Assembly (NCBI RefSeq): GCF_900163665.1
Contig: NZ_FUIA01000019.1
Location: 124,001 to 188,000, forward strand
Source: Frigoribacterium sp. JB110
GTDB lineage: Bacteria > Actinomycetota > Actinomycetes > Actinomycetales > Microbacteriaceae
Direction: 5' to 3'
Length of the DNA stretch: 64,000 bases
The notes beneath the pieces are model-generated. The model saw nothing but the letters and a program-made list of their open reading frames with translations, searched no databases and had not been told where the DNA came from. The position numbers and the translations under genes were made by a program. Every line of letters begins with the position of its first letter. The stretch's first letter is position 1. Positions 20,078 to 30,577 of this stretch are shown one piece after another.

Positions 20078-21079
20078 TCACGGGAGCACGACCACCTGCG
20101 CGGCGAAAACGAGGCCGGCGCCGAAGCCGATCTGCAGTGCGAGGCCGCCGCTGAGCTCCGGCCGCTCCTCGAGAAGCCGGTGCGCGGCGAGCGGAATCGA
20201 CGCGGCTGAGGTGTTGCCCGTCGTCGTGATGTCATCCGCAATCGCGACCGTGTCGGGCAGGCCGAGCTGCTTCGCGAACTCGCTCACGATGCGCATGTTG
20301 GCCTGGTGCGGCACGAAGGCAGAAAGATCTTCGGCCTTCACGCCCGCCTCGTCGAGCGTCTTCTGGGCGACCTTGACCATGTCCCACACGGCCCAACGGA
20401 AGACGGACGGACCCTCCTGGCGCAGCGTCGGCCACTCCGCCTCGCCGTCGCGGAACTGCGTCAGTGTCGCGTTCATGCCGACGAGGTCGGCCTTGGAGCC
20501 GTCAGAGCCCCACTGCGTCTTGGAGACGCCCGGCGTGTCGCTCGGGCCGAGCACGGCGGCGCCGGCGCCGTCGCCCAACAGGAACGAGATGCTGCGATCG
20601 GTCGGGTCGATGACGTCGCTGAGCTTCTCGGCCCCGACGACGACCACGAAGCGCGCTCCGCCCGACCGGATGAGGGCATCTGCCTGCGCGATCCCATAGC
20701 AGTATCCGGCGCAGGCGGCGTTGAGATCGAAAGCGGCGGCCGGCGTCGACCCGATGCGGTCTGCGACGATCGCCGATACGGAAGGAGTCTGCTGCGGGTT
20801 GCTGATCGTCGCGACGATCACCGCGTCGATCTCCGTCGGGTCGACACCGGACTTCCGAATCGCCTCAGTCGCGGCGTCGACGGCGAGGTCGACAGCTGAC
20901 GTCGATTTGTCGGCCCGCACGCGTGTGATCACACCCGTGCGCTTCTGGATCCACTCGTCGCTGGAGTCGATCGGTTCGATGATGTCCGCGTTCGGCACGA
21001 TGTTCTCGCCGCGCGCGGCGCCCATCGCGTAGATCCGCGAATGGGCGGCGCCGGTCGCTTCGGTGATTGTGGCAGTCAT
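20078..21079 (-). CDS. fabH: Beta-ketoacyl-ACP synthase III
   Basis: Initiates fatty acid synthesis by condensing acyl-CoA with malonyl-ACP; in relatives it prefers branched primers. 333 residues with the triad C123 (NAACAGY), H258 (VPHQANMRI) and N289 (GNTSAAS). It starts 15 bases after the fabD stop, so both are in one transcript. Confidence 0.96.
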   Translation of the reverse strand: MTATITEATGAAHSRIYAMGAARGENIVPNADIIEPIDSSDEWIQKRTGVITRVRADKSTSAVDLAVDAATEAIRKSGVDPTEIDAVIVATISNPQQTPSVSAIVADRIGSTPAAAFDLNAACAGYCYGIAQADALIRSGGARFVVVVGAEKLSDVIDPTDRSISFLLGDGAGAAVLGPSDTPGVSKTQWGSDGSKADLVGMNATLTQFRDGEAEWPTLRQEGPSVFRWAVWDMVKVAQKTLDEAGVKAEDLSAFVPHQANMRIVSEFAKQLGLPDTVAIADDITTTGNTSAASIPLAAHRLLEERPELSGGLALQIGFGAGLVFAAQVVVLP

Positions 21080-21094
21080 TCTGGGTCTTTCTGC

Positions 21095-22006
21095 TCAGGC
21101 GGCGAGAAGCTCGCGTGCGGCGGCGAGATCATCCGGGGTCTTGACCGCGACGCTGGGCACGCCGCGGAGTCCGCGCTTGGCGAGGCCGACGAGCGCGCCG
21201 GCAGGTGCGAGCTCGATGATGCCCGTGATGCCGCGTTCGACGAAATCGGCCATGGTGAGATCCCAGCGCACCGGGTTCGAGATCTGGTGCACGATCAGGT
21301 CGAGTGCGCGCGCTCCCGTCTCGACCGGCTTGCCGTCGCTGTTGCTCCACAGCGTGAGCGACGGGGGCTTCACGTCTGCGACACCGTCGACGGCCGAGCG
21401 CAGCTCGTCCCGCGCGGAGGCCATGTAGCGCGTGTGGAAGGCACCGGCAACCTGCAGTGGGATCACGCGTGCGCCGCGCGGAGCGTTCTCGCCGAGGGAG
21501 ACGAGGTTCTCCTTCGCACCGGCGGCGACGATCTGGCCGCCGCCGTTGAAATTGGCTGGCTCCAGGTCGTTGTCCGCGATCGCCTGCAGCACCTGCTCCT
21601 CGACGCCGCCCACAACGGCGCTCATTCCGGTCTCGACTCGTGCCGCGGCCTCGGCCATCGCACGACCGCGCGCTCCGACGATGCGCACGGCCTCATCCTG
21701 GGAGATCACGCCGGTCGCACCGAGCGCGGCGAGCTCACCGACCGAATGGCCGGCGACTCCCGCCGGGGGAGTGGCCTCGGCGGTCAGAGCGTTCCACGAC
21801 ACCAGGCTCGCCGCCACGATCAGCGGCTGCGCGACGCGGGTGTCACGGATCTGGTCCGCGTCCCACTCCGTGCCTGCGGCGAGCAGATCAACGCCTGCGG
21901 CTTCGCTGAAGGCGGCGATGCTTTCGCGCGCGCCCTCCAGTTCGAGCCAAGGGGCGAGGAATCCGGGCGTCTGGGAGCCCTGTCCAGGGCATGCGACAAC
22001 AATCAC
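21095..22006 (-). CDS. fabD: Malonyl-CoA:ACP transacylase
   Basis: Transfers malonyl from CoA to ACP. 303 residues; GHSVGE holds catalytic S88, and H191 is in AGAFHTRYM. PGQGSQ near the N-terminus is the family's first motif. GTG start. First gene of the fatty acid cluster, 112 bases downstream of fasR, with room for a regulated promoter in between. Confidence 0.95.
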   Translation of the reverse strand: MIVVACPGQGSQTPGFLAPWLELEGARESIAAFSEAAGVDLLAAGTEWDADQIRDTRVAQPLIVAASLVSWNALTAEATPPAGVAGHSVGELAALGATGVISQDEAVRIVGARGRAMAEAAARVETGMSAVVGGVEEQVLQAIADNDLEPANFNGGGQIVAAGAKENLVSLGENAPRGARVIPLQVAGAFHTRYMASARDELRSAVDGVADVKPPSLTLWSNSDGKPVETGARALDLIVHQISNPVRWDLTMADFVERGITGIIELAPAGALVGLAKRGLRGVPSVAVKTPDDLAAARELLAA

Positions 22007-22051
22007 CCGTCAAGTCTGCCAAGCCGGAGGCGCAACCCTGTGGAGGCTCTC

Positions 22052-22070
22052 GAACAACAATCGGATGTTC
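22052..22070 (-). promoter_or_regulatory. Inverted repeat upstream of fabD, candidate FasR site
   Basis: GAACA (22052-22056) and TGTTC (22066-22070) are inverted copies nine bases apart, in the 112-base gap before fabD. FasR regulators are known to bind upstream of fabD in Streptomyces; that this repeat is the site is a guess from position alone. Confidence 0.3.
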
Positions 22071-22118
22071 CGTTGTGCCTGTCGCACAGTTGCGCGTGCC
22101 TCCCGTCGCATACGGAGA

Positions 22119-23360
22119 CTATCGAGCACGACGCGGCGAGCCCGCACGACGCCGTGCGAAGGCATCGCCCGAACCCATGGAGCCCAGGATGAGCGAGGTC
22201 TGCAGGATGAGCGCCTCCCGCGCTCCCTGTGCGTCCCATCCGATCACGTCGCCCACCTTCTTGAGTCGGTAGCGCACCGTGTTCGGGTGCACGAACAGCT
22301 CGCGGGCGGTGGCTTCGAGGGAGCGGCCGTTGTCGAGGTAGGCCCACAGCGTGGTCACGAGATCCGTCGAGTGGTCCGCGAGCGGCTGGTACACGCGTTC
22401 GACCAGGGTGCGTTTGGCGAGCGGGTCGCCCGCGAGCGCGCGTTCCGGCAGCAGATCGTCGGCTTCGACGGGGCGGGGTGCCTTCCGCCACGCTCGCGCC
22501 ACGGCGAAGCCGGCCAGGGCGGCACGGGCGCTGAGGCTCGCGTCCACGAGCGCATCGACGGCCGGTCCGAGAACGAGATGCCCCTCGCCGAAATACGGCT
22601 CGAGCCCGAGCGCGATCTGCGGGAACGGCAGCTCCGCCTTCTCCTCCTGCCGAGGGCCGGCATGCGCACGACCGAGCACCAGTACGAGTCGGGATCCCTG
22701 CACCCCGATCAGCACATCGACGCCGAGCTTTCGCGCCGACCGGCGGACCTGATCGACGTCGAATCCGCGCGAGACCGTGCCGACCAGCACGCACGATTCG
22801 CCGTGGCCGTGCCAGCCGAGCGCCGCGATGCGGCTGGGGAGCTCCTCATCGCTTTCGCCCGTGAGGATCGAGTCGACGACGAGCGCTTCGAGCCTGGCGT
22901 CCCACAGACCGCGCGATTCAGCTGCACGCGCGTACACGTCGGCTGCGGTGAACGCGACTTCGCGGGAGTACAGCAGCATGGCTTCGCGCAGCTGTTCGCT
23001 CTTGCTCGCCACGCGCTCTTCGACGACCTCGACCGTCAGGCGGACCAGCTGCAGCGTCTGCTGCAGGCTGACGCTTCGCAGCAGTTCGCGCGGTGCCGCA
23101 GCGAAGATGTCGGCCGCGACAGAGGGCGTCGAGGTCGGGTCGTCGTACCACTGGATGAATGACGAGATGCCCGCCTGCGCGACCAGCCCCACAGCGGAGC
23201 GGCGCGAGGCGGGCATGTCGACGAACCACGGAAGCTGCTCCTCGAGCCGCTTCGTGGTGGCGGTGGCGAGGTCGCCGGAGATGCGCCGCAGCCACGAGAG
23301 CGTGGCCGCTTTGTCCATCCCGACGGTCCCGCCGCCGTGCGGGGCCTGCTCAGGCATCCC
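22119..23360 (-). CDS. fasR: FasR-type PucR-family transcriptional regulator
   Basis: 413-residue regulator. The C-terminal helix-turn-helix is of the PucR/CdaR type ([25 protein letters not shown], about residues 345-375), and the N-terminal region resembles FasR, the activator of the fab operon in Streptomyces. It sits directly between aceE and fabD as in other Actinobacteria. The frame is open further up, but ATG 23360 overlaps the end of aceE by 11 bases; ATG 23318 (MDKAATLSW) is also a credible start. Confidence 0.85.
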   Translation of the reverse strand, partial: GMPEQAPHGGGTVGMDKAATLSWLRRISGDLATATTKRLEEQLPWFVDMPASRRSAVGLVAQAGISSFIQWYDDPTSTPSVAADIFAAAPRELLRSVSLQQTLQLVRLTVEVVEERVASKSEQLREAMLLYSREVAFTAADVYARAAESRGLWDARLEALVVDSILTGESDEELPSRIAALGWHGHGESCVLVGTVSRGFDVDQVRRSARKLGVDVLIGVQGSRLVLVLGRAHAGPRQEEKAELPFPQIALGLEPYFGEGHLVLGPAVDALVDASLSARAALAGFAVARAWRKAPRPVEADDLLPERALAGDPLAKRTLVERVYQPLADHSTDLVTTLWAYLDNGRSLEATARELFVHPNTVRYRLKKVGDVIGWDAQGAREALILQTSLILGSMGSGDAFARRRAGSPRRAR

Positions 23361-26079
23361 CGCCCGCGTTGCCGGAGGTTCCGGCAGTGACATCGAGCAG
23401 GCGATACTTCTCGATCGCCTGCGCGACGACACCCTCGTCGACCTTGCCCTGCTCCGCCAGCATCTGCAGCGCCTTCACGACCATCGACGGACCGTCGATG
23501 GTGAAGAAACGGCGCGCGGCCTGACGGGTGTCGCTGAAGCCGAAGCCGTCCGCACCGAGGGTGCCGTACGGGCCGGGGACCCACGCCCGGATCTGATCCT
23601 GCACGGCGTGCATGTAGTCGCTCGTCGCGACGAAGGGCTGTCCCTCGGCGTGGGCGAGCTTATCGGTGACGTAGGCGGTGCGCGGGGTCTCGTCGGGGTG
23701 GAGCATGTTGTGCTCGTCGGCGTCGAGGCCGTCGCGACGCAGCTCGGTCCAGCTGGTCACCGACCACACGTCGGCGGTGACGCCCCAGTCGTCGCTGAGG
23801 AGCTTCTGGGCTTCGAGCGCCCACGGCACGCCGACTCCTGAGGCGAGCAGCTGCACCTTCTCGCCTGCGCCCTGCCCCTCCGACACACGGTGAAGACCCT
23901 TCACGATCCCCTCGACGTCGACGCCCTCCGGCTCTGCCGGCTGGACCATCGGCTCGTTGTACACCGTCAGGTAGTACATGACGTGCGGGTCGGCGTGCTC
24001 GCCGCCGTACATCCGCTCGATGCCGGACTGCACGATGTGCGAGACCTCGTAACCGTACGCCGGGTCGTAGGAGACGACTGCCGGGTTCGTGGAAGCGAGC
24101 AGGTGCGAGTGGCCGTCCATGTGCTGGGTGCCTTCACCCGTCAGCGTCGTCCGCCCCGCGGTCGCGCCGATGACGAAGCCCTTCGCCATCTGGTCGCCGG
24201 CGGCCCAGAACGCGTCGCCGGTGCGCTGGAAGCCGAACATCGAGTAGAAGATGTAGACCGGGATCAGCGTTTCGCCGTGCGTCGAGTACGACGTGCCCGC
24301 GGCCGTGAGCGCAGCGGTCGCGCCGGCCTCGTTGATGCCGACGTGGATCATCTGACCCTGCGGGCTCTCCTTGTAGGCAAGGAGCAGTTCGCGGTCGACC
24401 GACATGTAGTTCTGGCCGTGCGGGTTGTAGATCTTCGCCGTCGGGAAGTACGAGTCCATGCCGAACGTGCGCGCCTCATCCGGAATGATCGGGACGATCC
24501 GCTCGCCGAAGCCCTTGGTCCTCATGATGTCCTTGAGCATCCGCACGAAGGCCATCGTCGTTGCGACCTCCTGTGTGCCAGAGCCCTTCTTCGGCATCCC
24601 GTAGGCCTTCTCCTCCGGCAGGCTCAGCGGCACATTGGTGACGCGGCGCTCTGGCAGGAACCCGCCCAGCTGCTGGCGACGGTCGATCATGTACTTGATC
24701 GTCTCGTCAGACTCACCTGGGTGGTAGTACGGCGGACGGTACGGGTCCTCCTCGAGCTGCGCGTCGGTGATGGGGATGTCCATCGTGTCGCGGAACAGCT
24801 TGAGGTCGTCGAGGGTCATCTTCTTCATCTGGTGGGTCGCGTTGCGACCCTCGAAGTGCGGCCCGAGACCGTAGCCCTTCACCGTCTTGGCGAGGATGAC
24901 CGTCGGCTGCCCCTTGTGCTCCATCGCGGCCTTGTACGCCGCGTACACCTTGCGGTAGTCGTGACCGCCGCGCTGCAGCGCCCAGATGTCGTCATCGGAG
25001 TAGTCCTTGACGAGCTCGAGCGCGCGCGGGTCGCGGCCGAAGAAGTTGTCACGGACGAACTTGCCGTCTTCGGCCTTGTACGTCTGGAAGTCACCGTCGG
25101 GCGTCGTGTTCATCAGGTTCAGCAGCGCACCGGACGTGTCTCGCGCGAACAGGTCGTCCCAGCCGCGGCCCCAGACGAGCTTGATGACGTTCCATCCGGC
25201 GCCGCGGAAGAAGCTCTCCAGCTCCTGGATGATCTTGCCGTTGCCTCGCACCGGACCGTCGAGGCGCTGCAGGTTGCAGTTGATCACGAAGGTGAGGTTG
25301 TCGAGGCCCTCGTTCGCCGCCACCTGGAGCTGCCCGCGCGACTCGACCTCGTCCATCTCGCCGTCGCCGAGGAAGGCCCACACGTGCGAGTCCGCGACGT
25401 CCTTGATGCCGCGGTTGGCGAGGTACTTGTTCGTCATCGACTGGTAGATCGCGTTGATCGGTCCGAGACCCATCGACACAGTCGGGAACTGCCAGAAGTC
25501 AGGCAGCATGCGCGGGTGCGGGTAGGACGGAAGCCCGTGCGGTGCGGCGGACTTCTCCTGACGGAACCCGTCGAGCTGCGTCTCCGTGAGACGGCCCTCG
25601 AGGAACGCGCGGGCGTACATGCCGGGGGAGGCGTGGCCCTGGTAGAAGATCTGATCGCCGCCCACGGAGTGGTCGAGCCCGCGGAAGAAGTGGTTGTGGC
25701 CGACCTCGTACAGCGAAGCGGCAGAGGCGTAGCTGGAGATGTGCCCGCCGACGCCGATGCCCGGACGCTGCGCGCGGTGCACGGTGATCGCGGCGTTCCA
25801 GCGCAGCCAGTGGCGGTAGCGCCGCTCGAGGCCCTCATCACCGGGGAACTCGGGCTCGTCCTCAGCCGAGATCGTGTTGACGTAGTCCGTGGTCGGAACC
25901 ATCGGCACGCCCAGGCGCTTCTCCTTCGAACGCTTCAACAGGCTCAGCATGATCTCGCGGGCGCGCTCCGTGCCCTTGGCCGCGACGAGCTCGTCGAGCG
26001 ACTGCTGCCACTCGCTGGTCTCTTCGGGATCGCTGTCCTGCGGCCCCTGCGAGTACGGATCCTGATCGTGAACAGCCAC
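23350..26079 (-). CDS. aceE: Pyruvate dehydrogenase E1 component, homodimeric type
   Basis: Thiamine-diphosphate enzyme decarboxylating pyruvate and passing acetyl to E2 lipoate, making acetyl-CoA. 909 residues, normal for the single-chain type. The TPP/Mg motif GDGEMDE followed by N ([15 protein letters not shown]) lies near residue 235. GTG start after AAAGG. No E2 or E3 gene is adjacent. Its position upstream of fasR and the fab genes ties acetyl-CoA supply to lipid synthesis. Confidence 0.96.
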   Translation of the reverse strand: MAVHDQDPYSQGPQDSDPEETSEWQQSLDELVAAKGTERAREIMLSLLKRSKEKRLGVPMVPTTDYVNTISAEDEPEFPGDEGLERRYRHWLRWNAAITVHRAQRPGIGVGGHISSYASAASLYEVGHNHFFRGLDHSVGGDQIFYQGHASPGMYARAFLEGRLTETQLDGFRQEKSAAPHGLPSYPHPRMLPDFWQFPTVSMGLGPINAIYQSMTNKYLANRGIKDVADSHVWAFLGDGEMDEVESRGQLQVAANEGLDNLTFVINCNLQRLDGPVRGNGKIIQELESFFRGAGWNVIKLVWGRGWDDLFARDTSGALLNLMNTTPDGDFQTYKAEDGKFVRDNFFGRDPRALELVKDYSDDDIWALQRGGHDYRKVYAAYKAAMEHKGQPTVILAKTVKGYGLGPHFEGRNATHQMKKMTLDDLKLFRDTMDIPITDAQLEEDPYRPPYYHPGESDETIKYMIDRRQQLGGFLPERRVTNVPLSLPEEKAYGMPKKGSGTQEVATTMAFVRMLKDIMRTKGFGERIVPIIPDEARTFGMDSYFPTAKIYNPHGQNYMSVDRELLLAYKESPQGQMIHVGINEAGATAALTAAGTSYSTHGETLIPVYIFYSMFGFQRTGDAFWAAGDQMAKGFVIGATAGRTTLTGEGTQHMDGHSHLLASTNPAVVSYDPAYGYEVSHIVQSGIERMYGGEHADPHVMYYLTVYNEPMVQPAEPEGVDVEGIVKGLHRVSEGQGAGEKVQLLASGVGVPWALEAQKLLSDDWGVTADVWSVTSWTELRRDGLDADEHNMLHPDETPRTAYVTDKLAHAEGQPFVATSDYMHAVQDQIRAWVPGPYGTLGADGFGFSDTRQAARRFFTIDGPSMVVKALQMLAEQGKVDEGVVAQAIEKYRLLDVTAGTSGNAGGDA

Positions 26080-26304
26080 CGGATGACCTTTCGTCGTAGC
26101 GGCAGTTCATGCCGCGGAGTGATACCGGGGCGCGCGGAAGGTCCGATCCGGACGAGCCCGCACGCTGTCGCATCCAGCCTATCCCCATCCGGAAGTGCTG
26201 GTTGAACTCGACAAACCCGATCCGTTGCGGTCGACGAAGCCGAGGTCGGATCACCGCGTGGATGCGGTGCGCATCGGCCACAGGCGGCAGGTACGATGGC
26301 CCCG

Positions 26305-26793
26305 ATGAAAGCGGATTGGACGCGGCTGTGCCAGCTGCTCGATGACGACCAGGAACTGCTCGAGGCCGTGGAGCTCGCGGCGGGCGACCCCGACGCATTC
26401 CTCGAGGCCCATGGCGACGTGCTGAAGGAGCTGGGCATCACCACCGCCTCGCAGATCGATCCGTGGCTCGCCATGATCGATGCGCTCGACGATGCCGGCG
26501 CTCTCGCGTACCTGGAGCGGGATGACGCGGGGGAGGAGCTCGCCGATGCGCTCGCCGGGCTGCCGAGAGTGGTCGGCGCCGACGTGGAGCTCGATGAGGT
26601 CTCGGACGTCGAGGACTCGCTCGTCACGGCCGTGGAGGTCGCCGATCGCCTGCTCGCACCGCACGGCCTCCGCGTCGTGTACCTCGACGAGGGCACAGAG
26701 GACGTGCCGCTCGTCGTGGTGCCGCTCGCCAACACAGACGAGATCAACCGCGTCGCAGCGCGCCTCGGCCGCACCGCACGCGTCTACGGCTGA
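26305..26793 (+). CDS. DUF6630-like protein
   Basis: About 162 residues, acidic, no membrane segment. The segment IDPWLAMIDALDDAGALAYLERDDAGEELADAL and the ending YLDEGTEDVPLVVVPLANTDEI look like the DUF6630 family, of unknown function. ATG 26305 is preferred to 26296 because TACGAT at 26292-26297, a likely -10 element, overlaps the earlier codon. Its last bases overlap the end of the convergent response regulator gene by ten. No function can be inferred from context. Confidence 0.6.
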   Translation: MKADWTRLCQLLDDDQELLEAVELAAGDPDAFLEAHGDVLKELGITTASQIDPWLAMIDALDDAGALAYLERDDAGEELADALAGLPRVVGADVELDEVSDVEDSLVTAVEVADRLLAPHGLRVVYLDEGTEDVPLVVVPLANTDEINRVAARLGRTARVYG

Positions 26794-27536
26794 CGGACAT
26801 CCGGAGCCGTGGCGAGTCGATACAGCACCTCGGGCCGTCCGCGCCTGCCATAGCGGTGGGCGATATCGGTTCGTCCCTCGGATGCGAGGTGCTCGAGATA
26901 GCGTCGCGCGCTCGCTCGCGAGATCGACGCCCGCTCCGCCACCTCGGCGGCAGACGCGGCCGTGACCGGATCGAGCGCGACCAGCACGCGTCTCAGCGTG
27001 ACCTCGGCGATCCCCTTCGGGAGGGATGAGGGCGAGGCAGGACGCGCGGTCGAGGGCGGAAGCTCCACTCTCCCTGTGCTCAGCAGCTGGTCGATCTCCT
27101 GCTGTGCCAGATCGCGCTCGCGCTCACTGCGCGTCTGCGCCTCATGCTGCGGCCGGTGCTCTGCACGGTACCGCCCCAGGCGTTCGGCGAGCGCCTCATA
27201 TGTGAACGGCTTGATGAGGTAGCCCGCGATCCGGCCCGCGAGCGCCTGCCGCACCGTCACCTGGTCGCGCGATGAGCTGATGATCATCACGTCGGGGGAG
27301 CGGCTGCCGAGCGTGCGCAGCCGGTGCAGCACCTCGATGCCGCTGACGTCGGGAAGGCGCAGATCGAGCAGAATCAGGTCGATGCCGCCGTGCGAGCCCA
27401 GCTCGATCGCGGATGCGCCAGAGCCGACGGTCGCCGCAACGGTGAAGCCGGGGGCCTCCGAGACGAATCGCGCGTGCAGCGACCGAGCGGCGGCATCATC
27501 ATCGACGACGAGCACGCGCACCTGTGCATCGCTCAC
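26784..27536 (-). CDS. CitB/DctR-type response regulator
   Basis: 250 residues. N-terminal receiver domain with the acidic pair DDD (residues 12-14), the phospho-acceptor Asp in LILLDLRLPD and the Lys in YLIKPF. The C-terminal part contains a winged-helix region (SAAEVAERASISRASARRYLEHLASEGR) typical of CitB/DcuR regulators of carboxylate use. Overlaps the kinase gene by four bases and is divergent from tctCBA, so it probably controls that transporter. Confidence 0.88.
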   Translation of the reverse strand: MSDAQVRVLVVDDDAAARSLHARFVSEAPGFTVAATVGSGASAIELGSHGGIDLILLDLRLPDVSGIEVLHRLRTLGSRSPDVMIISSSRDQVTVRQALAGRIAGYLIKPFTYEALAERLGRYRAEHRPQHEAQTRSERERDLAQQEIDQLLSTGRVELPPSTARPASPSSLPKGIAEVTLRRVLVALDPVTAASAAEVAERASISRASARRYLEHLASEGRTDIAHRYGRRGRPEVLYRLATAPDVRQP

Positions 27537-28810
27537 GTGCTGGCCTCCATATCGAATGCGAATCGTGCACCGCCGAGCATGCCGGTCGAGACTTCGACGG
27601 TGCCGCGGCGCGCCGCAACCGTGCGACGCACCATGTCGAGTCCGATCCCGCGCCCAGTTCCGGTTCGGTCGGGCTTCGATGAGTATCCCCGTGCGAACAT
27701 CCGCTCACGCTGCAACTCGCCGATGCCCGGCCCGTCGTCCTCCACGACACCGCTGATGCGTCCGTCGCGCTCGTACAGCTCGCACCTCACCCGCGCGGCG
27801 CCGGCCTCGCCGGCGTTCCGGCACAGGTTCGCCAGCACCAGCATCACGGGGTCGTCGATCTCGCCCGTGACGTCGATCACGGTCTCCAACGAAGCGCCGG
27901 CCCCACTGAGTTCGGCGCGCAGCGCCTCGATCGTCGCACGCAGCAGCGGAGGGCCTGCGGGTGCGTCATCCTGCACTGCCGTGGACACGCTCGTCGAGCC
28001 GTCGATGTAGTCGACGGCCTCGCCTGTGTCACCGTGCGCGACGAGACCGCGCACGACATGCAGACGCGTATCGAACTCGTGGGCCTGCTCGCGCAGCGCC
28101 GCGGCGGTGCGTCCGACCTGCGCCAGCTCACGCGCCGCCGCGTCGTGCCTGCGGAGCCGCCCCCTGATGGCGGCGGCCACGGCCGAACTGGCGATCAGCC
28201 CCGCCGCAAGCGCCCCTGCCGCCCATGGCAGCAGCTGCCACAGTGCGGTTTCGGCGTCATCCGCCATCCGGGATTCGAGCATGCCAGCCGAGATCGCACC
28301 GATGATGTTCCCCTCGGCGTCCAGCACGGGGTTCTTCGCACGCAGCGTGCGACCGATCGTTCCCGTGTCCATCTCGAGCACCCGCTCGCCTGACAGCACA
28401 GCGCTGCTGTCGGTGGAGACCGGTCCGCCGCGCTCGGCCGGCTCTGGGTGGGTGATCCGGATGCCATCGGTCGTCATCACGACGACGTAGTCGACGCCTG
28501 CGGAGCGTTCGACGATGCTCGCGATCGGCTGCAGCTCGGCCGTCGCCTCCTCTCGTGAAACGGCGCTGTCGAGCACCTGCACGATCTGATCGAGTTCCGC
28601 CAGTTCTGAGGACACGTCAGAGACTCGTTCCGCCGTCGCCTCTCGGATGCTGTCGCGCTGCACTGCCATCGCAATCGCCGTCGTCGCACCGACGCACACC
28701 AGCACGATCACGCTGGGCAGAACGACCAGTGCGAGGCGCGTCATACGGTATCGCCACGACGTCTCCACAGCGTTCGTCCTTCCGTTCCGAGCATGTTCGA
28801 CCGTGCGCAC
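27533..28810 (-). CDS. CitA/DcuS-type sensor histidine kinase
   Basis: 425-residue membrane kinase. One helix at about 25-50, an extracytoplasmic PAS-like sensor domain (about 55-190, ending KNPVLDAEGNIIGAISAGML) and a second helix at about 200-220. The phospho-accepting His is in REQAHEFDTRLHVVRGL, typical of the CitA family, and the ATPase domain shows NLCRNAGEA, DDGPGIG and GTGRGIGLDMV. The ligand is probably a di- or tricarboxylate, given the tct genes next door. Confidence 0.88.
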   Translation of the reverse strand: MRTVEHARNGRTNAVETSWRYRMTRLALVVLPSVIVLVCVGATTAIAMAVQRDSIREATAERVSDVSSELAELDQIVQVLDSAVSREEATAELQPIASIVERSAGVDYVVVMTTDGIRITHPEPAERGGPVSTDSSAVLSGERVLEMDTGTIGRTLRAKNPVLDAEGNIIGAISAGMLESRMADDAETALWQLLPWAAGALAAGLIASSAVAAAIRGRLRRHDAAARELAQVGRTAAALREQAHEFDTRLHVVRGLVAHGDTGEAVDYIDGSTSVSTAVQDDAPAGPPLLRATIEALRAELSGAGASLETVIDVTGEIDDPVMLVLANLCRNAGEAGAARVRCELYERDGRISGVVEDDGPGIGELQRERMFARGYSSKPDRTGTGRGIGLDMVRRTVAARRGTVEVSTGMLGGARFAFDMEAST

Positions 28811-28851
28811 TTATGAGCACAAACCGCGCCATGGCTGTGCGCGGCGCTGCG

Positions 28852-28867
28852 CCTAATGCATGTTAGG
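28852..28867. promoter_or_regulatory. Inverted repeat between kinase gene and tctC, candidate operator
   Basis: CCTAA-TGCATG-TTAGG is a perfect 5-6-5 inverted repeat in the 150-base gap between the divergent transcripts. Its place between the two-component genes and the transporter makes it a good candidate binding site for the response regulator. No biochemical evidence. Confidence 0.5.
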
Positions 28868-28960
28868 TCCTGCACCCCGTCCGCGCAGTGGTCGCTGGAC
28901 GCTGAGACCCGCCAGCACGGGCCGCGCACGACGAAGACGTCAGCACGAAGGAGTGAGCCC

Positions 28961-29995
28961 ATGTCAGACGCATCGCGTCCTCCGCACGAGGACGATCCCG
29001 GTCGACCCACGTCGGCACGCAGACGCACGGTGCTGCGTGCGATCGGCGGAATCGTCGCCGCGGCGACGATCGGCGCGGCGAGCTACGGCTCGATCACCGC
29101 TGCGGCATCCGGCGACGATTTCCACGCGTCGATGACGCTCGTCGCACCGGCGGCGGCGGGAGGCGGATGGGACACCCTGGCGCGCGAGCTGCAGCAGGCG
29201 CAGAAGGCGAACGGGCTCGTGAACAACGTGCAGGTCGTGAACATGCCGGGCGCCGGCGGCACGATCGGGCTCGGCAACGTCTCGACACTCGAGGGACAGC
29301 CGGACAGCCTGCTCGTCGGCGGCACGGGGCTGCTCGCCGCGACGATCCAGTACGGCACCGCGACGACGCTCGACGATGTCACCAACCTGGCCGTGCTGTT
29401 CGAAGAGTACGACGTGATCGTCGTTCCTGCGGATTCGCCGCACCAGACGCTCGACGATCTGGTGCAGGCATGGCGGGAGGACCCCGCGTCGATCCCGTGG
29501 ACCGGCGGCGGGTCGTTCGACCAGCTCGTCGTCACGGACCTCGCCCTCGAAGCGGGTATCGAGCCGGTCGAGACGACCTACATCTCCTCCGACGGCGGAG
29601 GCGAGGCCATCCAGGCACTGCTCAACGGCACAGCCGGTGCCGCAACCGGCGGCTACCCCGACAACATCGATCAGATCGAGTCCGGCAGGCTGCGTGCGCT
29701 CGCCCTGGTCGCACCGGAGCCGGTCGACGGCATCGACATCCCCACGGCCCGCGAGCAGGGCTACGACATCACGCTGTCGAACTGGCGCAGTCTCTCCGCG
29801 CCACCCGGCATCACCGACGACCAGGCGGCCGGTCTGGAGTCGCTGATCGAAGACACGCTCGCGACTGACGAATGGAGCGCAGCCGTCGATCGCTACCACT
29901 GGACGCCGCAGGTGCGCACGGGCGACGAACTCGATGCGTTCCTCGACGAGGAGCGCGCCCGGATCGAGCGACTGTACGAGGAGATGGGACTGTGA
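28961..29995 (+). CDS. tctC: Tripartite tricarboxylate transporter substrate-binding protein
   Basis: 344-residue extracytoplasmic solute receptor of the TctC family. The N-terminus carries a twin-arginine-like signal (ARRRTVLRAIGGIVAA) at about 20-50, with no lipobox. The mature part begins with LVAPAAAGGGWDTLAR and contains the family's GAGG and GTG segments. Start at ATG 28961 is preceded by AAGGAG; the longer frame upstream is not used. First gene of tctCBA; the last codon overlaps tctB. Confidence 0.9.
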   Translation: MSDASRPPHEDDPGRPTSARRRTVLRAIGGIVAAATIGAASYGSITAAASGDDFHASMTLVAPAAAGGGWDTLARELQQAQKANGLVNNVQVVNMPGAGGTIGLGNVSTLEGQPDSLLVGGTGLLAATIQYGTATTLDDVTNLAVLFEEYDVIVVPADSPHQTLDDLVQAWREDPASIPWTGGGSFDQLVVTDLALEAGIEPVETTYISSDGGGEAIQALLNGTAGAATGGYPDNIDQIESGRLRALALVAPEPVDGIDIPTAREQGYDITLSNWRSLSAPPGITDDQAAGLESLIEDTLATDEWSAAVDRYHWTPQVRTGDELDAFLDEERARIERLYEEMGL

Positions 29996-30576
29996 CGTTC
30001 TCCGATCGAGGTTCCAACAACCCGACGTCCGTGTCGGCCACGCTCGGGCGCACGTACCGCGGCGGCTCCGGGGAGATCGCGAGGAGCCTGGTGATGCCGG
30101 GCCTGTTGGCGCTCTTCGGCTGCTATCTCGTGTTCGGCATCATCACCATGGAGGTGCCGGAGGGCACGGCGTTCCCCGGTCCCGGATTCTTCCCCGGCCT
30201 GATCGCGGCCGGGCTGTTCCTCTTCGCCGTCCTGCTCGTCGTAGGCGACCTGCGCAGGCGACGCTCGGCTCCGGCTGACGACGAGGCCGACGAGCCGGAT
30301 GGAGCTCACGCAGACGATCGTGCCGATGGCCGGCTCTCCTGGTCGTCGCTGGCATGGGTCGTGCTGGGATTCCTCGGGTTCGCTCTCACCCTGAACGTCC
30401 TCGGCTGGATCATCGGGGCCGCGCTGCTGTTCTGGTGCGTCGCGCACGGGTTCGGGGAGAAGCGACGCCTGGTCAGCCTGGTCGTCGGACTCACGGCGAG
30501 CTCGATCACCTACATCGCCTTCGACATGCTGCTGGGGCTCTCGTTGCCCTCCGGCATCCTCGGTTGGGAGTTCTGA
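29992..30576 (+). CDS. tctB: Tripartite tricarboxylate transporter small membrane subunit
   Basis: 194 residues, with about four helices (near residues 35-55, 65-80, 115-135 and 160-180) and a charged central loop, as in TctB. GTG 29992 overlaps the tctC stop by four bases. It precedes tctA with a one-base gap, so the three are translationally linked. Confidence 0.85.
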   Translation: MTFSDRGSNNPTSVSATLGRTYRGGSGEIARSLVMPGLLALFGCYLVFGIITMEVPEGTAFPGPGFFPGLIAAGLFLFAVLLVVGDLRRRRSAPADDEADEPDGAHADDRADGRLSWSSLAWVVLGFLGFALTLNVLGWIIGAALLFWCVAHGFGEKRRLVSLVVGLTASSITYIAFDMLLGLSLPSGILGWEF

Positions 30577-30577
30577 G

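Noticed and set aside
23890..26205. 771-codon plus-strand frame opposite aceE
   Set aside because: Antisense shadow of the pyruvate dehydrogenase gene; no homology seen.
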